Below, one piece after another: positions 1 to 10,153 of a DNA stretch of 64,000 nucleotides; the first letter of the stretch is position 1; each line of letters begins with the position of its first letter. A program made the translations under genes and the position numbers. The notes below the pieces were generated by a model, which saw only the letters and a program-made list of their open reading frames with translations, was not told where the DNA came from and searched no databases. Source of the DNA: Corynebacterium marinum DSM 44953 (GTDB lineage: Bacteria; Actinomycetota; Actinomycetes; Mycobacteriales; Mycobacteriaceae); the NCBI RefSeq assembly GCF_000835165.1, contig NZ_CP007790.1, positions 434,001 through 498,000 on the forward strand, in the 5' to 3' direction.

Positions 1-116
1 CGGACGCCAGGTGGCATCCGAACGTGTCAAAGGTGTGGGGCATGATCATCGGGGATCTCCTGCCGACATATGTTTGTCAGGTCACTCTAAACCCCCTGCG
101 CCCGAGACGCCACAGG

Positions 117-797
117 TCAGAGGCTGTCCCCGAAGTCCCCGCGGAACGTGGCCACCAGCGTGTCGCTCCAGCCGGATTTCGGCTTGAGCCGGCCGTAGAA
201 GAAGCGCAGGATGTCCGCCTCCTCCCACTCCAACCCGCCGAGGCGGTGGATGACGTAGTTGACCTGGGAGAGTGTGAACACCCGGCGGGGCATCGCCAGG
301 CGGACGAGTTCCATGTCGGCGAGCGGTTCGGCACCCTCGGCGTCGCGTGCCTCGGACATGGTGCCGCGTTCCATGCCGTGGACACCGGAGTAGACGCACA
401 GGGCGGCGGCGAGGACGGTGACCATGTACCCGATGAACTGGGGGCCCTGATTGATCATGTCCTCGTCCATGGTTTCTTCCAGGCCGACGGTGGTCGCCTT
501 CATGTCCCGGACGGACATGCCGCCGTAGGTGTTGAAGTACAGGTTGTCCGCCAGCAGGGATGCGTCGAGCACCAGCGGGATGCCATGGACGCACCACACT
601 TGCGAGACCTCGCGCAGGTTCTGCACGGAGAAAGGCTGCCCGCCGATGAGGCTGGTGCCGGCCTCCATACGGACGGAGGAGATGGCCTCGACGCCGCGGA
701 TGTCGATCAGCGAACGCAGCGCGTCGACGTCGAGGTTGCCCTTGAAGGAGTGGTCGGGGATGGCCAACTCGACGACCTCGCCACTGTGGGCTCCTTA
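117..797 (-). pseudogene. Decayed tyrosine phenol-lyase/tryptophanase-family remnant
   Basis: The frame is open from the stop codon at 795-797 down to a TGA at 117-119, with TTG (767) as the only start-like codon. The translation matches the PLP beta-eliminating lyases TnaA and Tpl in separate blocks: FKGNLDVDAL, then GGQPFSVQNLREV, then a DA..LADNLYF block, then TYGG....M, then GMERGTMS, then ELVRLAMPRRVFT. Known family members are about 460 residues. Here the N-terminal half is absent. The DA..LADNLYF block is joined straight to TYGG, so the segment with the PLP-binding lysine (SxKKD) is missing. A second block before GMERG is also missing. The product could not bind PLP normally. No strong ribosome site is visible. 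Family assignment is from memory of E. coli TnaA and Citrobacter Tpl; loss of function is inferred. Confidence 0.75.
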
Positions 798-896
798 AAT
801 GAATGACATCGGACAAAGACCGTCGATCGTTGTCCCACGGCCCCGGCCGGCCGGGGACTCGCCCTTCGGTTGCCTGGCCTTCCGCCCCGGAGTTCA

Positions 897-2519
897 ATGG
901 GGGGCGTGCTTGATTTCCTCGCTGCCAACCCGCTCATCGCGCTCGTGGCGATCCTCGCCGCGGGCCTGGCCCTGGGCAAGATCCGCATTCTCGGAATCTC
1001 CCTCGGCGCGGCGGCGGTGCTCTTCGTCGCGCTGGGCCTGTCGACGGCGAACCCCGACATCCAGATCCCCGCGCTGGTGTACCAGCTGGGGCTGGCCATG
1101 TTCGTCTACGCCATCGGCCTGACGGCGGGGGAGCAGTTCTTCGCCGAGTTCCGGTCCCGGGGCTGGCGCCTCACGCTGTTCATGGTCCTGCTGCTCGTCG
1201 GCCTCGTCGGTGCGGCCTACGGCATCATCCGGGTGTTGGGGCTGGGGGACCTCGCCGGCGCGGGCATGTTCGCGGGGGCCCTGAGCTCCACGCCGGGCAT
1301 GGCGGCGATCGTCGACATGGTGGAGGGCGGTTCGCTGGTGGACCCGGCCCGCGCCGGGGAGCCGGTCGTCGGTTATTCACTGGCCTACCCGGGGGCCGTC
1401 ATCGGTTCCATCCTGGTGGCCGCGGTCGGAGCGAAACTGCTCAAGGTCGACCATCTGGCGGACGCGGAGAAGGAGGGGCTGATCATCGCCCCGCTGGAGT
1501 GGGACGGGGTGCGCATCGGGCCGGGGGTCGAGGGGACGGTGGCGCAGTTGCCGAGGTTGGCGGGCGCCGAGATCATCGCCACCCGCATCGTCCACAGCGA
1601 CGTCGACCATTCCCTGGCCGCGCCCACGGACCGGCTGCACGAGGATATGGTGCTGGTGATCAACGGAACCGAGGAGGCCATCCGGACGGCGCAACGCAAC
1701 CTCGGCGGCCGGGTCACCGTGAAGATCGAGGACACCGACCTCATCTACAGCCGTATGACCGTGTCGAATCCGCGCGTGGTGGGGCGGCGCCTGCAGGACC
1801 TGGACACCGTGTCCGCCGGGTTCCGGATCGCGCGCATCCGGCGCGGCGACGCAGAGGAGGTGCCCCACCCCGGGGACGTGCTCAACTACTCCGACCGGGT
1901 CCGTGTCGTCGCTCCGCCGAACCGGATGGACGAGGTCCGGGCCTACCTGGGGGACTCCGAGAAATCCCTCGCCGCGCCGGACCTCCTGCCCTTCGCCGTC
2001 GGCCTGCTCGCGGGTCTGTTGCTCGGTGCGGTCCCGCTTCCGCTGCCCGGCGGGTCGGTGCTCTCGCTCGGCTTCGGCGGCGGGCCGATCATCGTGGGCC
2101 TCATCCTCGGCGCGCTGCACCGCACGGGGCCGCTGACCTGGACGATGCCGTACCACGCGGTGCACACGCTGAACACCCTCGGGCTGTCGCTGTTTCTGGC
2201 GGGCGTGGGCACTACCGCGGGGGCAGGTTTCCGCCTGGCGCTGACCGACCCATCCTCCCTGACCGTCATGGCGGCGGGGCTGCTCATCACCGTCACCTCG
2301 GCGGTGGTGTGTGCTGTTGCCGGCATGCTGGTGCTGCGCCTGACCTGGGACGAGTCGATGGGCGTGGCGGCGGGCGCCACCACGAACCCGGCGATCATCT
2401 CCTACCTCAACGGCCAGACGGGGACGGAGCTCGCCTCCCGCGGTTACGCCACGGTGTACCCGACGGCGATGATCGGCAAGATCGTCGCCAGCCAGGTGCT
2501 TCTACTGCTGCTGCTGTAG
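897..2519 (+). CDS. AAE-family (AspT/YidE-YbjL type) membrane exporter
   Basis: A 540-residue polytopic membrane protein with the layout of the aspartate:alanine exchanger family. There are five or six hydrophobic segments (residues about 5-190), a central soluble part of about 200 residues with two TrkA-C/RCK-like domains, then a second membrane half that ends in a run of leucines. Relatives include AspT and the corynebacterial succinate exporter SucE, so a dicarboxylate or amino-acid exporter is likely, but the substrate cannot be read. The ATG at 897 has GGAG four bases upstream; a GTG at 906 is also possible. A 16-bp palindrome of C/G (841-856) lies just upstream. The flanking lyase remnant is divergently oriented. 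Confidence 0.85.
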   Translation: MGGVLDFLAANPLIALVAILAAGLALGKIRILGISLGAAAVLFVALGLSTANPDIQIPALVYQLGLAMFVYAIGLTAGEQFFAEFRSRGWRLTLFMVLLLVGLVGAAYGIIRVLGLGDLAGAGMFAGALSSTPGMAAIVDMVEGGSLVDPARAGEPVVGYSLAYPGAVIGSILVAAVGAKLLKVDHLADAEKEGLIIAPLEWDGVRIGPGVEGTVAQLPRLAGAEIIATRIVHSDVDHSLAAPTDRLHEDMVLVINGTEEAIRTAQRNLGGRVTVKIEDTDLIYSRMTVSNPRVVGRRLQDLDTVSAGFRIARIRRGDAEEVPHPGDVLNYSDRVRVVAPPNRMDEVRAYLGDSEKSLAAPDLLPFAVGLLAGLLLGAVPLPLPGGSVLSLGFGGGPIIVGLILGALHRTGPLTWTMPYHAVHTLNTLGLSLFLAGVGTTAGAGFRLALTDPSSLTVMAAGLLITVTSAVVCAVAGMLVLRLTWDESMGVAAGATTNPAIISYLNGQTGTELASRGYATVYPTAMIGKIVASQVLLLLLL

Positions 2520-2591
2520 ATCCAGCGGGCTGCCAGGAATGGGGAGTATCGTGTGCAGGTCTGTTCTCCACACCCCCTGAAGGAGCCCCCT

Positions 2592-3074
2592 GTGCGCCTG
2601 TCCACCACCGGCCGCTACATCGTCGCCATCGCCATCGTCGCCTGGATCGCCGTCCTGGCGCTGCTCATCTCCATGCGCCCGACGGGCAGCGAGACGCGTT
2701 TTGACACCGCCGGCTCCCTCGAGCAGGCCATCGCCGCCGCCGACACGCAGGGACTCAACATCGTCGGCCTGTCCCCGCAGGACCTGTACGGCGACGAGTG
2801 GATCGCCGCGGCCGTCGTCTGCCCCTACTCCACGACGCAGGGCATCGCCACCAACTTCGAGGCCGACGCCGCCGAGCTGGAGCTCGACGCCGCCGGCGTC
2901 CCCGAGGACACCAACTACCTGCTGCTGCGTTCCGCAGACGGCGGCCAGGCCTTCGACCGCATCGCGCGCGAGGACGTCGACCTGTGCACCGTCCCGCTCG
3001 GTGGCTACTTCGACTCCCGCGTCATGCTGCCGCTGGGCAAGACCGCCGAGGGCGGCTGGACGCTGCTGAACTAG
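2592..3074 (+). CDS. Membrane-anchored hypothetical protein
   Basis: A 160-residue protein with one N-terminal hydrophobic helix (about residues 8-30) followed by an acidic soluble domain, presumably outside the membrane. The GTG start at 2592 has AAGGAG seven bases upstream and leaves a short basic N-terminus before the helix. The soluble part has two cysteines (AVVCPYST and DLCTVPLGG) that could form a disulfide. It sits between the AAE exporter and tsaB. I do not recognise a named family; proteins of this type are found beside tsaB in corynebacteria. Confidence 0.75.
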   Translation: MRLSTTGRYIVAIAIVAWIAVLALLISMRPTGSETRFDTAGSLEQAIAAADTQGLNIVGLSPQDLYGDEWIAAAVVCPYSTTQGIATNFEADAAELELDAAGVPEDTNYLLLRSADGGQAFDRIAREDVDLCTVPLGGYFDSRVMLPLGKTAEGGWTLLN

Positions 3075-3082
3075 CGTTGCTC

Positions 3083-3088
3083 TATCCT
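3083..3088 (+). promoter_or_regulatory. -10 box of a probable leaderless tsaB promoter
   Basis: TATCCT lies exactly seven bases before the GTG of tsaB, so transcription would begin at the start codon itself. No good -35 is seen. The G-rich stretch in between could instead be read as a poorly placed ribosome site. Confidence 0.45.
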
Positions 3089-3095
3089 GGGGGGC

Positions 3096-3758
3096 GTGCT
3101 TGTACTGGCGATCGACACCTCCACCCCCGACCTGGTCACGGGCCTGGTGGACACGTCCACGGGGCAGACCCACGACCGGGTGATCCCGGATACGCGTGCC
3201 CACAATGAGCAGCTCACCCCCACGGTGCGGGCCCTGCTTTCCGATGCCGCCGTGGCCTTCACCGACCTCGACGCCGTCGTCGTCGGATGCGGCCCGGGCC
3301 CCTTCACGGGCCTGCGGGTCGGCATGGCGACGGCCGCGGCCCTCGGCGACGCGCTGGGCATCCCGGTGCACGGGGTGTGTTCCCTCGACGCGGTTGCCCG
3401 GCGCCTGCCCGCCGGCCCCGCACTGGTGGCCTCAGACGCCCGCCGCCGGGAGATCTACTGGGCCACCTACGACGGTGGGGCCCGCACCGCCGGCCCGGAC
3501 GTGGTGAAACCCGCCGAGCTGGTTCTCCCGCACGACGTGGCGGTCGTCTCCGTCCCGGAGCACCTGGCGGAACAACTGCCTGACGCGCTGCGCGGCGTCG
3601 AGAAGCGGGACCTGGCCCCCGACGCGGCGTCCCTGGCCGCGGTTGCCGACCTGACGTCGACCCCCGCGCCGCTCGTCCCGCTCTACCTGCGTCGACCCGA
3701 CGCCAAGGAACCGAAGCCGGTGCCCCGGTCGCCCGCCATCCCGGAAGTGGAGTTGTAG
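3096..3758 (+). CDS. tsaB: tRNA t6A biosynthesis protein TsaB
   Basis: A 220-residue ASKHA-fold protein, partner of TsaD in forming threonylcarbamoyl-adenosine at position 37 of ANN-decoding tRNAs. The family signature is clear: LAIDTSTPDL at the start, then HNEQLTP, then GCGPGPFTGLRVGMATA. The gene is followed without a gap by rimI and then tsaD, the usual actinobacterial order. The GTG start at 3096 sits seven bases after a TATCCT box. Length is normal for TsaB. Confidence 0.95.
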   Translation: MLVLAIDTSTPDLVTGLVDTSTGQTHDRVIPDTRAHNEQLTPTVRALLSDAAVAFTDLDAVVVGCGPGPFTGLRVGMATAAALGDALGIPVHGVCSLDAVARRLPAGPALVASDARRREIYWATYDGGARTAGPDVVKPAELVLPHDVAVVSVPEHLAEQLPDALRGVEKRDLAPDAASLAAVADLTSTPAPLVPLYLRRPDAKEPKPVPRSPAIPEVEL

Positions 3759-4220
3759 ATGGAGATCCGTCACCTGGACTTCGAGCACGCCGCGCGCTGC
3801 GCCGAACTGGAGCAGCTGCTGTTCCCGGAGGACAACCCGTGGCCGCGGGACATCTTCGTCGTCGAGTTCGCTCAGCCCAACAACCTTTACCTGGGGGTGT
3901 TCGACGGGGACGACCTGCTGGCCTACGGCGGCATCTCGCAGCTGGGGCCGCGGCACGACCCCGAGTTCGAGATCCACACCATCGGCGTCGATCCGGAGCA
4001 CCGCCGGAAGGGGCTGGGGCGGCTGCTCATGCAGCAGCTCATGGCGATCGCCGACAACCTGGACGGCGAGGTGTTCCTCGAGGTGGGGACCGACAACGAG
4101 GCCGCGATCGCGATGTACGAGGCCTTCGACTTCCACCGGATCGGGGAACGGAAGAACTACTACCAGCCCTCGGGGGCTGACGCATACACGATGAAGCGTG
4201 CCGCGAGGAGCGAAAGATGA
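3759..4220 (+). CDS. rimI: Ribosomal-protein-alanine N-acetyltransferase RimI
   Basis: A 153-residue GNAT acetyltransferase. The acetyl-CoA-binding segment [17 protein letters not shown] (about residues 75-91) and the later [18 protein letters not shown] block are typical of RimI, which acetylates the N-terminus of ribosomal protein S18 in E. coli. Its ATG follows the tsaB stop directly, and its stop overlaps the tsaD start by four bases (ATGA), so translation of the three genes is coupled. In actinobacteria RimI may have a broader range of N-terminal substrates. Confidence 0.93.
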   Translation: MEIRHLDFEHAARCAELEQLLFPEDNPWPRDIFVVEFAQPNNLYLGVFDGDDLLAYGGISQLGPRHDPEFEIHTIGVDPEHRRKGLGRLLMQQLMAIADNLDGEVFLEVGTDNEAAIAMYEAFDFHRIGERKNYYQPSGADAYTMKRAARSER

Positions 4221-5266
4221 TTGTCCTGGGTGTGGAGAGCAGCTGCGACGAAACCGGCGTCGGCGTCGTCGACCTGGCTGCGGACGGCACGGTGACCATC
4301 CTGGCGGACAAGGTCGCCTCCTCGATGCAGGAGCACGCCCGGTTCGGCGGGGTGGTGCCCGAGATCGCCTCCCGTGCGCACCTGGAGCAGATGGGCCCCG
4401 TGATGCGGGCCGCGCTGGCGGAGGCGGGCGTGGCGCGGCCCGACGCGGTGGCGGCTACGGTCGGCCCGGGCCTGGCCGGCGCACTGCTGGTCGGGGCGTC
4501 GGCGGCGAAGGCCTACGCGGCCGCGTGGGACGTGCCGTTCTACGGGGTCAACCACCTGGGCGGCCACGTGGCGGTGGCCAACCTGGAGGGCGACCCGCTG
4601 CCGCACTCGGTGGCGCTGCTCGTTTCCGGCGGGCACACGCAGCTGCTGGAGGTGGAGGCGGTGGGGCGGCCGATGCGGGAGCTCGGCTCCACGCTCGACG
4701 ACGCCGCCGGCGAGGCCTACGACAAGGTCGCACGGCTGCTGGGCCTGGGTTACCCGGGCGGACCGGTCATCGACCGGCTGGCGCGGCTCGGCGACCCCGC
4801 CGCGGTCGCCTTTCCGCGCGGGTTGACCAAGCGGGTGGATGAGGAGCGCGGCCACCGGCACGATTTCTCCTTCTCCGGGCTCAAGACCGCCGTCGCGCGC
4901 TACGTGGAGGCGGCGGAACGCGAGGGGCGGGTCATCTCCGTGGAGGACGTGTGCGCGTCCTTCCAGGAGGCCGTATGCGACGTCCTCACCCTCAAGGCGG
5001 TGCGGGCCTGCCAGGACACCGGCGCCGGGGTCCTTCTGCTGGGCGGGGGAGTGGCGGCCAACTCGCGGCTGCGGGAGCTGGCGCAGGAGCGGTGCGCGGC
5101 GGCGGGCATCGAGCTGCGCGTGCCGCGTTTCTCCCTGTGCACCGACAACGGCGTCATGATCGCCGCGCTGGCCGCCCAGCTCATCCACGAGGGGGCCGGG
5201 CCCAGCGAACTGACCGTGGGCACCGATCCGTCGCTCGAGGTGGAGATCCCGCTGGTCGGGGCCTGA
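4217..5266 (+). CDS. tsaD: tRNA N6-adenosine threonylcarbamoyltransferase TsaD
   Basis: A 349-residue Kae1/Qri7-family enzyme that transfers the threonylcarbamoyl group to A37 of tRNA. Hallmarks are the N-terminal [16 protein letters not shown], the metal-binding NHLGGH (about residues 112-117), the [10 protein letters not shown] nucleotide loop and the C-terminal CTDNGVMIA block. Length and domain content are normal. The start overlaps the rimI stop. TsaE and TsaC are not nearby. Confidence 0.97.
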   Translation: MIVLGVESSCDETGVGVVDLAADGTVTILADKVASSMQEHARFGGVVPEIASRAHLEQMGPVMRAALAEAGVARPDAVAATVGPGLAGALLVGASAAKAYAAAWDVPFYGVNHLGGHVAVANLEGDPLPHSVALLVSGGHTQLLEVEAVGRPMRELGSTLDDAAGEAYDKVARLLGLGYPGGPVIDRLARLGDPAAVAFPRGLTKRVDEERGHRHDFSFSGLKTAVARYVEAAEREGRVISVEDVCASFQEAVCDVLTLKAVRACQDTGAGVLLLGGGVAANSRLRELAQERCAAAGIELRVPRFSLCTDNGVMIAALAAQLIHEGAGPSELTVGTDPSLEVEIPLVGA

Positions 5267-5360
5267 GGGGTCCCCCGGGGTCCGGTGTTCGCCGGGCGGG
5301 GCGGCCGTTCCGGAGTTACGGTGGCCGGGACCTGTCGTTTCTCCTGGAAAAGGACGCTCC

Positions 5361-5792
5361 ATGATCACCGGATTCCTCGTCAGCCCCGACCTCTCCCACC
5401 GCTCCATCTCCTTCGAGCTCGACCACGCCGCGCAGTTCCTGGGCGGGGTCACCGACGACCGTGTCTCGGTCGCCTTCCAGGACGACGGCAACAGTTTCGC
5501 CGCCCTGTACAACCCCGATGCCAGGGAGAGCGGCGCCGAGCCGAACCCGGTCGCCTCCCTCGGCCGCGGACACGCCGCCACGGGCGACTCGGCGTTCATC
5601 TCCGATCCCACCGCGGCCATCTCCGGCCCGGTCATTTTCGTGGGCGCGGAGGGGCAGGACATCGCCCTCGACGAGATCGAGCGGATCAAGGACGGCATCC
5701 GCGCCGTGCGCACCTACCGGGAGGACAACGAGGAGGATTACCGCCTGTGGCGGGCGGCCGTCCTCAACCTGGGGCAGTTCCGGATCGCCTGA
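5361..5792 (+). CDS. Conserved corynebacterial hypothetical protein (DUF3846-like?)
   Basis: A 143-residue soluble acidic protein with no signal peptide or membrane segment. Recognisable blocks are FLGGVTDDRVSVAFQDDG, LYNPDA, GPVIFVGAEG and a C-terminal helix EDYRLWRAAVLNLG. It resembles small proteins I associate with the DUF3846 label, but that is not certain and no function is known. It is preceded by AAGGA a short distance before the ATG and lies between tsaD and the CIRCE-controlled groES promoter. Confidence 0.7.
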   Translation: MITGFLVSPDLSHRSISFELDHAAQFLGGVTDDRVSVAFQDDGNSFAALYNPDARESGAEPNPVASLGRGHAATGDSAFISDPTAAISGPVIFVGAEGQDIALDEIERIKDGIRAVRTYREDNEEDYRLWRAAVLNLGQFRIA

Positions 5793-5814
5793 CAGAAACT
5801 GGCAGACGTGAAGG

Positions 5815-5848
5815 TTGAGCGCTGGCACTCAGGAAGGTAGAGTGCCAA
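5815..5848 (+). promoter_or_regulatory. groESL promoter overlapped by a CIRCE operator
   Basis: TTGAGC (5815-5820), a 17-bp spacer and TAGAGT (5838-5843) form a housekeeping-type promoter. Over it lies an inverted repeat, TGGCACTC-N9-GAGTGCCA (5823-5847), close to the CIRCE consensus TTAGCACTC-N9-GAGTGCTAA. HrcA bound here would block the promoter, which is the established mode of groESL heat-shock control. The leader to groES is about 95 bases. Confidence 0.88.
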
Positions 5849-5944
5849 TAGGTTGTTTCACCCACAGTTGTTCACCCGCGACGACGACTGTGCTGGCACC
5901 ACAACCGGCACACTCAACTCACTCAAATTTCACGGAGGAATATC

Positions 5945-6244
5945 GTGGCAAACGTCAACATCAAGCCGCTCGAGGACAAGGTTCTGGTTCAGATCGTCGA
6001 GGCCGAGACCACCACCGCTTCCGGCCTGGTCATCCCGGACTCCGCCAAGGAGAAGCCGCAGGAGGCCACCGTCATCGCTGTGGGCCCGGGCCGCACCGAC
6101 GAGAAGGGCGAGCGCGTCGCTGTCGACGTCAAGGAGGGCGACACCGTCATCTTCTCCAAGTACGGCGGCACCGAGCTGAAGTACAACGGCGAAGAGTACC
6201 TTCTCCTGTCCGCTCGTGACCTGCTCGCGATCGTCGAAAAGTAA
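5945..6244 (+). CDS. groES: Co-chaperonin GroES
   Basis: A 99-residue GroES. It starts at GTG after GGAGGAA and opens with [16 protein letters not shown]. The mobile-loop region [20 protein letters not shown] (about residues 20-39) and the roof loop are intact. It caps GroEL to form the folding chamber. It is first in the operon with groEL, 19 bases away, and both are under the CIRCE promoter upstream. Confidence 0.98.
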   Translation: MANVNIKPLEDKVLVQIVEAETTTASGLVIPDSAKEKPQEATVIAVGPGRTDEKGERVAVDVKEGDTVIFSKYGGTELKYNGEEYLLLSARDLLAIVEK

Positions 6245-6254
6245 CCGGGGGTAG

Positions 6255-7877
<1,623 letters not shown>

Positions 7878-7889
7878 GTGGACGGCGGG

Positions 7890-7935
7890 AAGCCCGGTCC
7901 GGAACCTGACGGGTTCCGGACCGGGCTTCTTTTTG
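7890..7935 (+). terminator. Rho-independent terminator of groESL
   Basis: Two perfectly complementary 17-base arms (7890-7906 and 7912-7928) are separated by a five-base loop and followed by CTTTTT. It sits between convergent groEL and whcB. Confidence 0.92.
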
Positions 7936-7951
7936 CGTTCCCCGCCGTTGG

Positions 7952-8293
7952 TCAGGCGTTGACCGTGGGGCGGGAGGGGGCGGCGGCCACCCGGACCTTC
8001 TGGCGACCGGGGCGGGTGCCGCGGTTGCGCAGCACGCTCAGACGCTCCGACTCGGACAGGCCGCCCCAGATGCCGTAGGGCTCCGCAACCTTGAGCGCGT
8101 GCTCGCGGCAGGCCGCGATGACGGGGCAGGTGTGGCAGATGGCCTTGGCGCGGTTTTCACGCTGGGCGCGGGCGCGGCCCCGTTCACCGTCGGGGTGGTA
8201 GAACATATCCGACTCCTCGCCACGGCAGGCTCCGTGGAGCTGCCAATCCCAGAAATCGGCGTTGGGCCCCGGAAGCAGGTGCGGCTGTGACAT
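7952..8293 (-). CDS. whcB: WhiB-family Fe-S transcription regulator (WhcB/WhiB3-like)
   Basis: A 113-residue WhiB-like protein. The four iron-sulfur ligands are Cys23, Cys53, Cys56 and Cys62 (C-Xn-CxxC-X5-C), followed by the GIWGG turn at 74-78 and a basic C-terminus for DNA or sigma-factor contact. WhiB proteins bind region 4 of the primary sigma factor and sense redox or NO. Its position beside sigD matches whcB of C. glutamicum and whiB3 of M. tuberculosis, which are linked to stationary phase and oxidative stress. The gene is divergent from sigD across a 323-bp spacer. Confidence 0.93.
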   Translation of the reverse strand: MSQPHLLPGPNADFWDWQLHGACRGEESDMFYHPDGERGRARAQRENRAKAICHTCPVIAACREHALKVAEPYGIWGGLSESERLSVLRNRGTRPGRQKVRVAAAPSRPTVNA

Positions 8294-8416
8294 GTTCTCT
8301 TCTCCTCAGGTAAAGAAGTTCTAGACTATGGTGACGGAGAAACTCCCGCATCGTGTGGAGCTCTCCGGCGCATGAGGGAGTCTGTCCCCTGCGTGTGAAC
8401 AGCTGGTTTCCGATTT

Positions 8417-8490
8417 GTGACCTTCCGGTGACCTTCGGGTGGCCGTCAAGGAAAGTAGCCGTTTGACCTGCACAAAGGTCGCAGGTTAAT
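8417..8490 (+). promoter_or_regulatory. Regulatory region and probable promoter of sigD
   Basis: The 323-bp gap between whcB and sigD (8294-8616) holds no gene. TTGACC (8463-8468) and GTTAAT (8485-8490), 16 bp apart, form a probable sigma-A-type promoter. The -35 lies inside an inverted repeat GACCT-N6-AGGTC (8465-8480). Upstream, the nonamer GTGACCTTC occurs twice (8417-8425, 8428-8436) with an 11-bp period, so TGACCT appears three times. A regulator bound here is inferred; its identity is unknown. Confidence 0.5.
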
Positions 8491-8616
8491 GAAGTGTGAA
8501 TTCTTGGTGCTTCCGGAACATGCCCTGAGCGGGGGAAATAGGCCCCCTTCCGGAATCCACAGGGTATTCTGGGGCCGCCCGGCTTCCGACTACCGGGCAA
8601 TCCGGAGGAGTGGGAC

Positions 8617-9210
8617 GTGAGTGATACCGACGTAGAGCTGGCCGAACTTGTGCCACTGGCCGTCGACGGTGACCGCCGCGCCCTCCAGCGCATCATGGCA
8701 ATCATCCACCCCATGGTGCTGCGCTACGCCCGCGCCAGGATCGGCGGGGGACGCACCCCCACCCCCGAAGACATCGCCCAGGAGATCTGCCTCGCGGTGG
8801 CGACGTCGATAAGCAGGTACGTGGACAAGGGGCGGCCGTTCATGGCGTTCGTGTACGGCATCGCCTTCAACAAGGTCGCCGACGCGCACCGTTCCATGTC
8901 CAGGGACCATGCGCACCCCACGGACGAGGTCCCCGACACCGTCACGGAGAAGGGCACCCCCGAGGAGCACATCCTCGAGGCGGACGGAAGTAACAGAGTG
9001 AGGGCACTTCTCGATTCACTAAGTGAGAAAGCCCGCGACATTGTCATCCTGCGCGTCTTTGTCGGCCTGTCGGCCGAGGAGACGGCGGAGATCGTGGGCA
9101 GCACACCCGGAGCCGTGCGCGTGGCACAGCACCGGGCCCTGAGCACTCTGCGCAAGAACCTGGGGGCCCAGCAGGAAACCCTGGAGCCGGAAAATAGAGG
9201 AGTCAAGTGA
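8617..9210 (+). CDS. sigD: ECF-type sigma factor SigD
   Basis: A 197-residue group 4 sigma factor. Region 2 (about residues 20-90) contains EDIAQEICLAVATSI and ends near the RSMSRD block. Region 4 (about 125-185) carries the helix-turn-helix LSAEETAEIVGSTPGAVRVAQHRAL. In C. glutamicum SigD controls mycolate and cell-envelope genes. The GTG start has a GGAGGAG site upstream. The stop overlaps the next gene, rsdA, as expected for a sigma/anti-sigma pair. Confidence 0.95.
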   Translation: MSDTDVELAELVPLAVDGDRRALQRIMAIIHPMVLRYARARIGGGRTPTPEDIAQEICLAVATSISRYVDKGRPFMAFVYGIAFNKVADAHRSMSRDHAHPTDEVPDTVTEKGTPEEHILEADGSNRVRALLDSLSEKARDIVILRVFVGLSAEETAEIVGSTPGAVRVAQHRALSTLRKNLGAQQETLEPENRGVK

Positions 9211-10073
9211 TGAAGCGTCATCAGAAGGATGCCGACGTAGGCGACATCACCACCCAGCTGGAGCCGCTGGTGGACGATGACGCGTTCCTCACCGCGCTCT
9301 CCCGGGGCACAGACCCGTCGGACGGCGACGACGAGCTCGCCGCGCTCCTTCTCGAACTGCGCGAGGACGTGGAACGGCAGATGCCCCCCGCCCCGCTGAT
9401 CGAAGGCGCGGACGAGGCACCTGTGGTCATCTCGCTCGCGGCCCGGCGCCGCGCCCGTAACGGCCGACCTTTCCTCGCCGGCCTCCTCGGCGCCGCCGCG
9501 GCGACCCTGGTCATCGCCGGTTCCGGTTCGCTGCTCTACAGCGCCACCCCGGACTCCCCGCTGTGGGGGCTCTCCAGCACACTGTTCAGCGACCGGGCCG
9601 CCGTCGTCGAGCTGGCAGGCACCCTGGAGGAGATCGACTCCCGCGCGGCCGAAGGGGACATGGACGGCACCCGCCAGCTGCTGGACGAGGCCCGCCGTGT
9701 CCTGCAGGACCTGCAGAACACCCCCGCGGACCGTCCGGCGCAGCAGCCGGCGCCGCGCGCGCCGGGTGTCACCGCCACGACGACCGTGATCCTGCCCGGC
9801 GAGCCGGGCAGCGCCGCCCCTGAGGCGCCTGTCACGGAGACCGTCACCGAGACGACCGTCCGCACAGAGACCGCCACCGCCACCGCCACCGTCACCGAGA
9901 CGGTGAGCCCGAGCCCGGCGCCGCTGCGCCCCAATCCGCTGCCGGTGCCGGTGGAACCGGCCCCGACGCCCCGGCCGGTCGATCCTCTTCCCGCGGACCC
10001 CGCGCCCGTCGACCCCTCCCCGGTCGACCCGGCGCCGACGCTGGCCCCGCCACAGATCCAGGTCCCGGAGTAA
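9210..10073 (+). CDS. rsdA: Anti-sigma-D factor RsdA
   Basis: A 287-residue single-pass membrane protein. The cytoplasmic N-terminal part (about 1-85) would bind SigD. One membrane helix follows (about 88-111), then an extracytoplasmic tail that is rich in Thr/Val/Glu (repeated TAT and TVTET units) and then in Pro/Asp/Val (DP-P-V repeats) to the end. The ATG at 9210 overlaps the sigD stop by one base and has AGGAG seven bases upstream; a GTG at 9207 is the alternative. Known RsdA proteins are released by regulated proteolysis. The Pro-rich tail probably crosses the cell wall layer. Confidence 0.9.
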   Translation: MKRHQKDADVGDITTQLEPLVDDDAFLTALSRGTDPSDGDDELAALLLELREDVERQMPPAPLIEGADEAPVVISLAARRRARNGRPFLAGLLGAAAATLVIAGSGSLLYSATPDSPLWGLSSTLFSDRAAVVELAGTLEEIDSRAAEGDMDGTRQLLDEARRVLQDLQNTPADRPAQQPAPRAPGVTATTTVILPGEPGSAAPEAPVTETVTETTVRTETATATATVTETVSPSPAPLRPNPLPVPVEPAPTPRPVDPLPADPAPVDPSPVDPAPTLAPPQIQVPE

Positions 10074-10092
10074 CGGCACCGTCGAACGGGAA

Positions 10093-10138
10093 ACGTCCCC
10101 GCACCGGAGAAAAACAGGTGCGGGGACGTCGAGCTTTT
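10093..10138. terminator. Hairpin terminator between convergent rsdA and the DUF5319 gene
   Basis: Thirteen-base complementary arms (10093-10105 and 10117-10129) flank an A-rich 11-base loop, with CTTTT a few bases downstream on the plus strand. It may serve both converging genes. Confidence 0.85.
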
Positions 10139-10153
10139 CAGACCCGGCGCGCG

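Noticed and set aside
841..856. Perfect 16-bp palindrome CCCCGGCCGGCCGGGG
   Set aside because: Simple GC alternation; no T run and no repeat elsewhere, so neither a terminator nor an operator can be claimed.
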